Assembly (NCBI GenBank): GCA_900756575.1
Contig: CAAEKQ010000023.1
Coordinates: 1 to 12,115 of the forward strand
Reading direction: 5' to 3'
DNA: 12,115 nt
DNA from: an uncultured Oscillospiraceae bacterium
Lineage (GTDB): Bacteria; Bacillota; Clostridia; Oscillospirales; Oscillospiraceae
Numbering within the stretch: position 1 is the stretch's first letter; each line of letters begins with the position of its first letter. The position numbers and the translations under genes are program-made. The notes below the pieces were generated by a model. It was not told the origin of the DNA, searched no databases, and saw nothing but the letters and a program-made list of their open reading frames with translations. Positions 1-6,059 of this stretch are shown one piece after another.

Positions 1-1
1 G

Positions 2-865
2 TTCCCAACCGGGCTGGTAGCCTATACCCATGAGCCCTACAGCAGCGACCATGTGCTGGAATATGACGGTCAGTTTTATGTGATCGGTTCCGGGCGGCAA
101 GCACTTCAAAAGGACAAAACCGCTACGGAGAGCTACTACCTCCTGACCCTGGCAGCCATCGCCATGGAACTGGAGGCAAGAAAGCTGCCCGGAGAAGCGG
201 AGGTCATTCTGGCGGCAGGACTTCCCCTGACCAGCTTTGGACGGGACAAGAAAGCATTCCGGCAGTACCTTCTGCGGGACAGCAAGCCACTGGACTTCCG
301 CTATGAGGGTCGCCCTTATCGGATCACCATCAAAGATGTGCAACTGTTCCCCCAGGGATATTCCGCTGTGATCTGGCAGCCGGAGCTGTTGGAACAGCCC
401 TCGGTGATCGTGGCAGACATCGGCGGCTGGACGGTAGATCTAATGGAGATAGATAATCAAGTGCCAAACGCCGCTACCTGCCGGAGCTTGGAGCTTGGCG
501 TGATTCGGTGCTTGAATGAGATCTCCGAACAGCTCCGCCGAACCCTCGGCTTGTCCTTGACCAATACGCAGATTGAAAGCGTAATGCGTGGAGCCACAAC
601 CACCTTGCCGAGAGAAGCAAAAGAGCTGATTCAGCGGGAGACGGAGCAGTACATCTCCCGCCTCCTTTCCGCCATTCAGGAGTGCGGCATGGACTACCGC
701 GCCATGCCCATGGTGGTGCTGGGCGGCGGCGCTTCGATTCTTACCCGCCACGTGTCGCCCCGTGCGGGCTTGTGTGGGCTTTTTACGCTGGAGGACGACA
801 AGCGGAACGCCCAGGGGTTTCAGCGCCTGTGTGAGCGGATGTCAGCGGGATGCACAGAGCGGTAA
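2..865 (+). CDS. ParM/StbA-type plasmid segregation actin ATPase (5' end outside window)
   Basis: This is an actin-fold ATPase of the ParM/StbA family, which polymerises to push apart copies of plasmids or circular ICE forms. The frame is open from base 2 and starts outside the window, so about 287 residues are visible; the GTG at 53 is internal, not a start. The second phosphate motif ADIGGWTVD lies near visible residue 138, and the adenosine-binding motif VLGGGASIL near residue 239. The first phosphate loop, expected at the N-terminus, must lie upstream. Its usual partner ParR is not next to it; a ParR-like gene lies at 9579, about 8.7 kb downstream. Family assignment is firm; exact length and start cannot be judged. 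Confidence 0.85.
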   Translation, partial: FPTGLVAYTHEPYSSDHVLEYDGQFYVIGSGRQALQKDKTATESYYLLTLAAIAMELEARKLPGEAEVILAAGLPLTSFGRDKKAFRQYLLRDSKPLDFRYEGRPYRITIKDVQLFPQGYSAVIWQPELLEQPSVIVADIGGWTVDLMEIDNQVPNAATCRSLELGVIRCLNEISEQLRRTLGLSLTNTQIESVMRGATTTLPREAKELIQRETEQYISRLLSAIQECGMDYRAMPMVVLGGGASILTRHVSPRAGLCGLFTLEDDKRNAQGFQRLCERMSAGCTER

Positions 866-893
866 AAATTGCAGTTTAGCTTGGAATATTAAG

Positions 894-921
894 TTGCCTT
901 TTTTCTTCGGTTTGGTATAAT
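894..921 (+). promoter_or_regulatory. Sigma-A-type promoter for the GyrI-like gene
   Basis: TTGCCT at 894-899 and a perfect TATAAT at 916-921 are separated by 16 bases, in an AT-rich gap after the ParM stop. The predicted leader contains an inverted repeat, AATTTCG at 934-940 and CGAAATT at 953-959, just before the ribosome site. It could be an operator or a leader hairpin, but that is inference. Confidence 0.7.
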
Positions 922-973
922 TCTATGGAGAGCAATTTCGAAAAAAAACAAGCGAAATTTGACGGAGGTAATT

Positions 974-1606
974 ATGGCTTTTGATTTTAAGAAAGAGTAT
1001 AAAGAATTCTATATGCCAAAGAAAAAGCCAGAGATTGTAAATGTCCCAAAGGCTAATTACATTGCGGTCAGCGGTAAAGGCAATCCGAACGAAGAAGGCG
1101 GTGCATATCAGCAAGCGATTAGCGTTTTATATGCTGTTGCATACACATTAAAAATGAGTTACAAGACCGATTATAAAATTGAAGGCTTCTTTGAATATGT
1201 TGTTCCGCCGCTGGAAGGCTTTTGGTGGCAAGAGGATGTCGTGGGTGTGGATTATACAAATAAGTCTGCTTTCAACTGGATTTCCGTCATTCGTTTGCCT
1301 GATTTCGTTTCTAAAGCCGATTTTGATTGGGCAGTTGAAACCGCAACGAAAAAGAAGAAACTCGATTGTTCATCAGCAGAGTATCTTACGATTGAGGAAG
1401 GATTATGTGTCCAAATTATGCACATGGGAGCTTTTGATGATGAGCCAGCAACCGTAGCGCTTATGGATGCTTACTTAGAGCAGAATGGGTATGTTAATGA
1501 TATGAACAAAGATAGGTTGCATCACGAAATTTATATGTCTGATGCAAGAAAGGTTGTCCCAGAGAAATGGAAAACTGTAATTAGACATCCGATTAAGAAA
1601 GCATAA
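974..1606 (+). CDS. Stand-alone GyrI-like (SBMCL/AraC effector-domain) protein
   Basis: The 210-residue protein has the layout of stand-alone GyrI-like domains, folds that bind or act on small molecules and sit alone or at the C-terminus of AraC/MerR regulators. Typical features are the early strand NYIAVSGKGNPNEEGGAY (about residues 32-49), the helix with YAVAYTLKMSYK, the YKIEGFFEYVVPPLEGFWW segment, and a final helix-strand with HHEIYMSD. There is no DNA-binding domain, so it is probably an enzyme or binding protein. Some stand-alone GyrI-like proteins hydrolyse cyclopropane-type DNA-alkylating toxins; whether this one does is unknown. The ATG at 974 is chosen because GGAGG at 964-968 precedes it; a TTG at 959 in the same frame has no such site. 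The gene is clearly more AT-rich than its neighbours and is framed by its own promoter and terminator, suggesting separate acquisition. Confidence 0.8.
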   Translation: MAFDFKKEYKEFYMPKKKPEIVNVPKANYIAVSGKGNPNEEGGAYQQAISVLYAVAYTLKMSYKTDYKIEGFFEYVVPPLEGFWWQEDVVGVDYTNKSAFNWISVIRLPDFVSKADFDWAVETATKKKKLDCSSAEYLTIEEGLCVQIMHMGAFDDEPATVALMDAYLEQNGYVNDMNKDRLHHEIYMSDARKVVPEKWKTVIRHPIKKA

Positions 1607-1609
1607 AAT
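1581..1609 (+). promoter_or_regulatory. Candidate promoter at the end of the GyrI-like gene
   Basis: TTAGAC at 1581-1586 and TAAAAT at 1604-1609 are 17 bases apart and overlap the GyrI-like stop codon. It is the only promoter-like pair I see close to the amidoligase operon. A transcript from it would start near 1616 and run straight into the hairpin at 1637-1664, so it would be attenuated or mostly terminated. The match may be chance in AT-rich sequence. Confidence 0.3.
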
Positions 1610-1636
1610 TCCAGCTCGTCAAACTGAATTACACCC

Positions 1637-1666
1637 AAAGCACCAGCCAATCGGCTGGTGCTTTTT
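1637..1666 (+). terminator. Rho-independent terminator after the GyrI-like gene
   Basis: AGCACCAGCC at 1639-1648 pairs perfectly with GGCTGGTGCT at 1653-1662 across a 4-base AATC loop. Two flanking A-T pairs and a run of five T residues (1662-1666) complete a classic intrinsic terminator. Confidence 0.9.
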
Positions 1667-1682
1667 CGTTGAATAGGAGATG

Positions 1683-1745
1683 ATGAATGACTTGATTCCA
1701 ACTTTTAACCCCTTCCCCCACTGCCAATCCGGTGACGCTCCATGA
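1683..1745 (+). CDS. Possible 20-residue peptide coupled to the amidoligase
   Basis: An ATG at 1683 (with an in-frame ATG directly before it at 1680) opens a frame encoding MNDLIPTFNPFPHCQSGDAP. Its TGA at 1743-1745 overlaps the amidoligase ATG at 1742 as ATGA, the arrangement used for translational coupling. AGGAGA at 1675-1680 is a good Shine-Dalgarno sequence but sits only about 3 bases from the ATG, closer than ideal. The peptide is rich in proline and has Asn, Cys, Gln and Asp side chains. It could be a coupling leader, a substrate of the amidoligase, or a chance frame. I do not recognise it as a known family. Confidence 0.4.
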   Translation: MNDLIPTFNPFPHCQSGDAP

Positions 1746-2701
1746 TCGGCATCAAAAACCAGCAATTCGGTGTAGAAATCGAATTCACCGGCATCACCCG
1801 CCGGGAAGCTGCGAAAGCCCTGGCGGACTACTTTCAAACCAGCCCCGTATATGTAGGCGCCGGTTATGACACCTGGGCCGTGGAGGATTCCCAAGGGCGG
1901 CAGTGGAAAATCATGAGCGACAGCAGCATTCGTGCAGAGTATCGGGTGGATGGCCAATATCTCCGCACCGCAGACCGGAGCTATCAGGTGGAGTTTGTGA
2001 CGCCGGTGCTTCGCTACGAGGACATGGAAATTTTTCAGGGTGCCATCCGCACCCTGCGCCACGCAGGCGGGAAAGCCAACAATTCCTGCGGGCTCCATGT
2101 CCATGTGGATGCCGCCAACCACAACCGCCAGAGCCTCAAAAACCTCATGTCCATCATGTACTCCAAGGAGGATATTTTGTTCAAAGCCTTGCAGGTCAAC
2201 GAAAATCGTGTCCAGCAGTGGTGCCAAAAGGTGCGGGAGCCGATGCTGAAAAAGGCCCGGCGGCTCTCCTCCGAGGAAACCAAGGATCTCAGCAAGCTGG
2301 AGGACATCTGGTATGACGGCAACGACGGCAGCCATGAGCACTACAACTGGACAAGATATTACGCACTCAATCTCCATTCCGTGTTCTACCGTGGGACAGT
2401 GGAATGGAGATGTTTCAATTCTACCCTCCATGCGGGACGGGCGAAAGCCTATGTGAACCTGTGCCTTGCCATGTCAGCTCAGGCTATCAACCAGCGCTGT
2501 TCTGTCATGCGGAAAACCATCAGTGACAACGAGCTGTTCACCTTCCGAGTCTGGCTGGTTCGCATGGGGCTCAACGGCCCGGAGTTCAAGACCACCCGGG
2601 ATCATCTGCTGGCTAATCTGGAAGGAGACCGGGCCTGGAGGTACGACAAGGACAGCTATGAGTCCGCAAAGAAACGACACAAATCTGAACATGAAAGGTA
2701 G
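1742..2701 (+). CDS. Amidoligase-family enzyme (glutamine-synthetase-like fold)
   Basis: The 319-residue protein carries the signatures of the amidoligase family (Amidoligase_2 type), ATP-dependent enzymes with a glutamine-synthetase-like core that join a carboxylate to an amine. Visible motifs are FGVEIEFTG near residues 9-17 (metal-binding glutamates), CGLHVHVDAANH near 117-128, and TVEWRCFNSTLHAGRAKAYV near 219-238, which corresponds to the family's conserved E-x-R segment. The substrate is unknown. The ATG at 1742 overlaps the stop of the small peptide frame, and GGTGA at 1731-1735 can serve as ribosome site; upstream stops at 1688 and 1706 rule out a longer form. The next gene starts 9 bases after the stop, and a cyclotransferase and MetK follow, which suggests a biosynthetic or modification operon on the ICE. 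Confidence 0.85.
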   Translation: MIGIKNQQFGVEIEFTGITRREAAKALADYFQTSPVYVGAGYDTWAVEDSQGRQWKIMSDSSIRAEYRVDGQYLRTADRSYQVEFVTPVLRYEDMEIFQGAIRTLRHAGGKANNSCGLHVHVDAANHNRQSLKNLMSIMYSKEDILFKALQVNENRVQQWCQKVREPMLKKARRLSSEETKDLSKLEDIWYDGNDGSHEHYNWTRYYALNLHSVFYRGTVEWRCFNSTLHAGRAKAYVNLCLAMSAQAINQRCSVMRKTISDNELFTFRVWLVRMGLNGPEFKTTRDHLLANLEGDRAWRYDKDSYESAKKRHKSEHER

Positions 2702-2710
2702 GATGATTCA

Positions 2711-2953
2711 TTGAAAGTTCGTATTGAAGATCGAGATTACAGAGGTACCCCTGTGGAAATTCTGGATCAGCTCCGGATGGAAGCGGATCGGGGTATCCCC
2801 AATGTGGCGGAGTACATCCGCTTTCTCCAGGACAACATCCAGCGGATGTCCGGGCAGCCCTGCACACTAGATGGCGGCAGCACGGAAAAGCGGGCGCTGT
2901 CCCTGATCAAGCATTTGGAGGCACTGTATGCACTGGAGGTGATGGCGGAATGA
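2711..2953 (+). CDS. Small 80-residue protein of unknown function in the amidoligase operon
   Basis: I do not recognise this family. The product is about 80 residues, begins with a short strand-like KVRIEDRDYRG, and is otherwise predicted mostly helical, with two helices around EILDQLRMEADRG and EYIRFLQDNIQRM and a C-terminal helix ending LEALYALEVMAE. There is no signal peptide or membrane segment. The start is the TTG at 2711, with AGGA at 2700-2703 seven bases before it. Its TGA overlaps the ATG of the cyclotransferase gene (ATGA at 2950-2953), so the two are probably translationally coupled and made in similar amounts. It could be an accessory subunit or binding partner of either enzyme; that is inference from position. 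Confidence 0.75.
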   Translation: MKVRIEDRDYRGTPVEILDQLRMEADRGIPNVAEYIRFLQDNIQRMSGQPCTLDGGSTEKRALSLIKHLEALYALEVMAE

Positions 2954-3459
2954 GCGAAACCCTGTATTTTGCCTATGGCAGCAACATCAACCTCCGCCAA
3001 ATGGCAGTGCGCTGCCCCGATGCCCAGGTGGTAGCGCCTGCGGTATTGGAGAATTATGAGCTTTTATTTCGAGGGAATGAGCGAGCGTTCGGTGTTGCGA
3101 CGATTCATCCCAAGGAGGGCAGTCAGGTGCACGGCCTCCTGTGGAAGATTACGCCGGAGTGCGAACGAAGTCTCGACCTCTATGAGGGCTATCCTCGTCT
3201 CTATGAAAAGCAGGAAATCCCACTGACCACAAAATCCGGCCAGCAGGTCAGCGCCATGGTCTATGTGATGACACGGGAAAAGGAGCGAGTGCCCAGTATG
3301 CCCACCCGTGGATACTTCATCGGTATTCTGGAGGGATTCCAGCAGAACGGTCTGCCGGTAAAGTCCCTGGAACAGGCACTCAACAACCTGATTCGGGAAC
3401 AGCGGGCCATGGAGCGCCCCAAGCACAAACGAAAGGAGAACGATTCTTTTGAGAGATAA
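2950..3459 (+). CDS. Gamma-glutamylcyclotransferase / AIG2-like protein
   Basis: The 169-residue protein fits the GGCT/AIG2 fold, whose members release 5-oxoproline from gamma-glutamyl amines or peptides. The substrate-binding motif FAYGSN is at residues 7-12. LDLYEGYPRLYEK, about residues 75-87, contains the glutamate (E79) matching the catalytic Glu of the family, which in human GGCT lies in the context LDEQEGV. Length is normal, and a basic tail (RPKHKRKE) closes the protein. The start overlaps the previous stop as ATGA, and the gene runs 11 bases into metK. Next to an amidoligase, it could edit, reverse or further process a product containing a gamma-glutamyl-type amide. The real substrate cannot be read from sequence. 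Confidence 0.85.
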   Translation: MSETLYFAYGSNINLRQMAVRCPDAQVVAPAVLENYELLFRGNERAFGVATIHPKEGSQVHGLLWKITPECERSLDLYEGYPRLYEKQEIPLTTKSGQQVSAMVYVMTREKERVPSMPTRGYFIGILEGFQQNGLPVKSLEQALNNLIREQRAMERPKHKRKENDSFER

Positions 3460-4585
3460 CCACATTTTAACCGCCGAATCCGTCACCGAAGGCCACCCGG
3501 ACAAGCTCTCCGACACCATTGCGGATGCTATTCTGGATGCCTGCCTGACCGGCGACCCGGACAGCCGGGTGGCCTGCGAAGTGCTGGCCACTGCCGGAAA
3601 GATCACCGTGGCCGGGGAGATCACCACCAACTCCGTGCCGGATATTCCCCACATTGTCTGTAAGACGGTGCGGCAGATTGGCTACTCTGGAAATTATGAG
3701 GTGGAAGTGGACATTCACGACCAGTCTCCGGATATTGCCTATGCTGTGAACAACGGAAACGAGATCACCGCAGGAGACCAGGGAATCGTATATGGCTACG
3801 CCTGCCGGGAGACACCCCAGCTTCTGCCCCTACCTGTGGTGCTGGCCCATCGGATCACTATGGGTCTGACCGAAGCACGTCGGAATCACCTGCTGGAATG
3901 GCTCAGACTAGACGGCAAGGCCCAGGTGTCCGTGGAGTATGCGGATGGTAAGCCCATGCGAGTTGCTACCGTAGTAGTTTCCGCTCAGCATGAGCCGGAG
4001 GTAAGCCAGAAGGAGCTGCGGGAAGCTGTCTACCAGCTCATCCTTGTGCCTGCGCTGGGAAAATATCTGGATCAGAACACAGGAGTGCTTATTAACCCCA
4101 GCGGTTCCTTTGTGCTGGGCGGCTTTGAGGCGGACACGGGTTTGACTGGGCGCAAGCTCATGGTGGATACCTACGGCGGCCTTGTTCCACACGGCGGCGG
4201 AGCACTGTCCGGCAAGGACTGCACCAAGGTGGATCGCAGTGGGGCGTACATGGCTCGGTATCTCGCAAAGAACATCGTGGCAGCAGGGCTGGCGGAGAAA
4301 TGCACTGTCAGTTTGGCCTATGCCATCGGCAAGGCGGAGCCTCTGTATGTGCAAGCGGACACCCATGGAACCGGCGTGTACCCGGATGCTGTGCTGGCGG
4401 AAGCAGTAAAGCTGATCTTTGACCTGATGCCTACGGGCATGGCAAACACACTCCAGCTCATGGAGCCCATCTACCAGAAGTATTGCAACTACGGACATTT
4501 CACCCACCAGAGTGCGCCCTGGGAGCAGACGGACTGCGCCGAGCTGCTGTGGGAGGGCTGTGATTTGGCTGCGGAGCGAATGTAG
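3449..4585 (+). CDS. metK: S-adenosylmethionine synthetase (compact, divergent MetK)
   Basis: MetK makes S-adenosylmethionine from ATP and methionine. Nearly all hallmark segments are present: ESVTEGHPDKLSD at 10-22 (ATP/Mg), AGDQGIVYGYA at 108-118 (usual form GDQGxMFGYA), LDGKAQV around 154-160, TGLTGRKLMVDTYGG at 230-244, and HGGGALSGKDCTKVDRS at 248-264. Key His16, Asp18 and the GRK pair are kept. Oddities are a length of 378 residues against roughly 390-400 for housekeeping enzymes, and GGFEAD where most members have GGPxGD. The start is TTG at 3449, ten bases after GGAG (3435-3438), inside the end of the cyclotransferase gene. It is probably active and probably an extra copy beside a chromosomal metK. 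Its SAM could feed the methyltransferase at 5308 or a reaction in this operon. Confidence 0.92.
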   Translation: MRDNHILTAESVTEGHPDKLSDTIADAILDACLTGDPDSRVACEVLATAGKITVAGEITTNSVPDIPHIVCKTVRQIGYSGNYEVEVDIHDQSPDIAYAVNNGNEITAGDQGIVYGYACRETPQLLPLPVVLAHRITMGLTEARRNHLLEWLRLDGKAQVSVEYADGKPMRVATVVVSAQHEPEVSQKELREAVYQLILVPALGKYLDQNTGVLINPSGSFVLGGFEADTGLTGRKLMVDTYGGLVPHGGGALSGKDCTKVDRSGAYMARYLAKNIVAAGLAEKCTVSLAYAIGKAEPLYVQADTHGTGVYPDAVLAEAVKLIFDLMPTGMANTLQLMEPIYQKYCNYGHFTHQSAPWEQTDCAELLWEGCDLAAERM

Positions 4586-4593
4586 CCCGCAAA

Positions 4594-4608
4594 TGTATTG
4601 ACAATGCA
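4594..4608 (+). promoter_or_regulatory. Operator-like palindrome overlapping the toxin-antitoxin -35 box
   Basis: TGTATTG and CAATGCA flank a central A at 4601 and form a 15-base inverted repeat with a single mismatched pair. It covers the -35 hexamer of the relBE promoter. RelB antitoxins bind palindromes in their own promoters, so an autorepression site is the natural reading. It has not been shown. Confidence 0.5.
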
Positions 4609-4626
4609 CATTCTCCGTGCTATGAT
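4598..4626 (+). promoter_or_regulatory. Strong sigma-A-type promoter for the relBE pair
   Basis: A consensus TTGACA at 4598-4603 and TATGAT at 4621-4626 are exactly 17 bases apart. Transcription should start near 4632-4634, so the GAGGTG ribosome site at 4633-4638 would lie at the very 5' end of the mRNA and the leader would be only about 12 bases. Confidence 0.85.
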
Positions 4627-4644
4627 GCTCCTGAGGTGATTACC

Positions 4645-4941
4645 ATGGCAAGCGTAAATATGAGCATCCGTACCGATTCCGAGCTGAAAGCCCAGGCAGA
4701 AGCGATCCTGTCCCAGCTGGGCATGACCATGAACGGAACCATCAACATGTTCCTGCATCAGATCGTTCGGGACAAGGCGGTTCCGCTGAGCCTGTCCCTG
4801 ACCTCGGAACAGGGGCTTTATGCCGACCTTCTGGCGGCGCAGGCTGAGCGGGCTTCCGGCTATACCGGCCGCACCGCCGCTGACGTTCTTGCGGATATGG
4901 ATCAGATCATTGCAGACGCCGAAAACGCGGGTACAAAGTGA
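4645..4941 (+). CDS. RelB/DinJ-family antitoxin
   Basis: The 98-residue protein matches RelB/DinJ antitoxins. It has an N-terminal ribbon-helix-helix dimerisation and DNA-binding region, NMSIRTDSELKAQAEAI followed by LGMTMNGTINMFLHQIV, and then a more variable C-terminal part expected to wrap the toxin. It should neutralise the adjacent RelE-like toxin and repress the shared promoter. The ATG at 4645 is preferred because GAGGTG lies six bases upstream; the GTG at 4636 falls inside that ribosome site. Its TGA shares a base with the toxin ATG (TGATG at 4939-4943), so translation is coupled. On an ICE the pair probably acts in maintenance. Confidence 0.88.
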   Translation: MASVNMSIRTDSELKAQAEAILSQLGMTMNGTINMFLHQIVRDKAVPLSLSLTSEQGLYADLLAAQAERASGYTGRTAADVLADMDQIIADAENAGTK

Positions 4942-5255
4942 TGCAGTACACTGTCATTTTTGCCAGCAGAGTGGACGCCCAGCTTCTAAAGCATGTGGAA
5001 TTCTTAGCACGAGTCAGTATCCCCGCAGCAAAAGCGTTCCGCAGCGAATTTGCTGAGATTTTGGCGCAGTTGGAGGAAAATCCGTTCCTGTTTCCACCGG
5101 AGACAGACCCGAATCTTCCTGCTGGACTGTACCGGAAAGCATTATTCGCCAAGCGATATAAGGCACTGTTTTCTGTGGACGGCGCAAATGTCTATTTAGA
5201 CGCTGTTGTAGATTGCCGTCAGGATACCAAAGATCTATACGCTCAATTCAACTAA
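4941..5255 (+). CDS. RelE/ParE-family toxin
   Basis: The 104-residue protein has the RelE/ParE layout: an N-terminal strand (YTVIFASRVDAQLLKHVEFL), two helices including a segment around FRSEFAEILAQLEENP, and a C-terminal sheet with GLYRKALFAKRYKALFSV and VYLDAVVDCRQDT. RelE members cut mRNA on the ribosome and ParE members poison gyrase; the sequence alone does not decide which, though pairing with a RelB/DinJ-type antitoxin favours mRNA cleavage. The ATG at 4941 overlaps the antitoxin stop; a GTG one codon earlier is also possible. A terminator follows immediately, so the pair is a self-contained two-gene unit. Confidence 0.82.
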   Translation: MQYTVIFASRVDAQLLKHVEFLARVSIPAAKAFRSEFAEILAQLEENPFLFPPETDPNLPAGLYRKALFAKRYKALFSVDGANVYLDAVVDCRQDTKDLYAQFN

Positions 5256-5259
5256 CCAG

Positions 5260-5290
5260 AGCAGCTCCGCCATTGCGCGGGGCTGCTTTT
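5260..5290 (+). terminator. Rho-independent terminator after the toxin gene
   Basis: AGCAGCTCCGC at 5260-5270 pairs with GCGGGGCTGCT at 5277-5287 (one T-G wobble) around a 6-base loop and is followed by a short T tract. It begins five bases after the toxin stop and separates the toxin-antitoxin unit from the methyltransferase gene. Confidence 0.85.
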
Positions 5291-5307
5291 CTGATAGGAG
5301 GTCTCAT

Positions 5308-6045
5308 TTGAACCAATCTACTACCCAGCCCTGGACCATCATCCAGGGGGATGCGCTGAAGGTGCTGGAGGCCTTTGCCCCCGGCACCTTTGACGCTGTG
5401 ATCACCGATCCGCCCTATGCCTCCGGCGGCAGGACCCAGGCGGAGAAAAACAAATCCACAGTGCAGAAATATTCCAGCATGGGCGAACATGCGCCTCCGC
5501 CTTTTGATGGAGACGCAAAGGATCAGCGAAGCTGGACACGCTGGGCGGCGGAATGGCTGTACCTGGCCCGAAAGGTCTGCAAGCCCGGTGCGCCGATCTG
5601 TATGTTCATCGACTGGCGGCAGGCTCCGGCGGCGGCTGACGCCATCCAGTGGGCAGGCTGGATTTGGCGTGGAACCGCCGTATGGGATAAGGGAAACTGC
5701 CGACCACAGCGAGGCCGCTTCCGCCCTCAGGCGGAGTATTTTGTTTGGGGCAGCAACGGAGATATGCCCATCTCCCGGCCCGTGCCCTGTCTGCCCGGGG
5801 TATTCCGGTACGGGAACCCCCAGAAGCGGATTCATCTCACGGAAAAGCCGCTCCAGCTCATGCGGGATGTGGTGAAGATTACAGAACCCGGCGGACATAT
5901 CCTCGACCCCTTTGCCGGTTCCGGAACAACGCTGCTGGCAGCGGTTCAGGAGGGATACCGGGCAACGGGGATTGAGCTGTCGGACTACTATGCACAGGCG
6001 GCAAGGGAGCGGCTGGAACGGGAGCTCAATTGTAATACGGGCTAG
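5308..6045 (+). CDS. Orphan beta-class DNA methyltransferase (N6-adenine or N4-cytosine)
   Basis: The 245-residue enzyme transfers a methyl group from S-adenosylmethionine to an exocyclic amino group in DNA. The catalytic motif TDPPYASGG is at residues 33-41 and the SAM-binding motif LDPFAGSGTT at 199-208. This order, catalytic motif before SAM motif, defines the beta class. HLTEKPLQLM (177-186), conserved in this class, precedes the SAM motif. It is small, with a short target-recognition region, and no restriction endonuclease is adjacent, so it looks solitary. The start is the TTG at 5308, six bases after a perfect AGGAGG (5296-5301). On a mobile element its likely job is to protect incoming DNA from host restriction. 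It converges with the symporter gene with only 14 bases between stops and no clear terminator. Target sequence unknown. Confidence 0.88.
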   Translation: MNQSTTQPWTIIQGDALKVLEAFAPGTFDAVITDPPYASGGRTQAEKNKSTVQKYSSMGEHAPPPFDGDAKDQRSWTRWAAEWLYLARKVCKPGAPICMFIDWRQAPAAADAIQWAGWIWRGTAVWDKGNCRPQRGRFRPQAEYFVWGSNGDMPISRPVPCLPGVFRYGNPQKRIHLTEKPLQLMRDVVKITEPGGHILDPFAGSGTTLLAAVQEGYRATGIELSDYYAQAARERLERELNCNTG

Positions 6046-6059
6046 CTATTCAATCGTAG

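Noticed and set aside
1619..2431. 270-residue minus-strand frame opposite the amidoligase
   Set aside because: The plus strand has strong amidoligase motifs and operon overlaps; the antisense translation shows no recognisable domain and starts without a convincing ribosome site.
3908..4609. 233-residue minus-strand frame opposite metK
   Set aside because: It is a shadow of the MetK coding frame; its translation is rich in His, Cys and Gln, as expected of an antisense frame.
5248..5898. 216-residue minus-strand frame opposite the methyltransferase
   Set aside because: The plus strand carries DPPY and FAGSGT motifs and a perfect AGGAGG; the antisense frame also runs across the terminator at 5260-5290.
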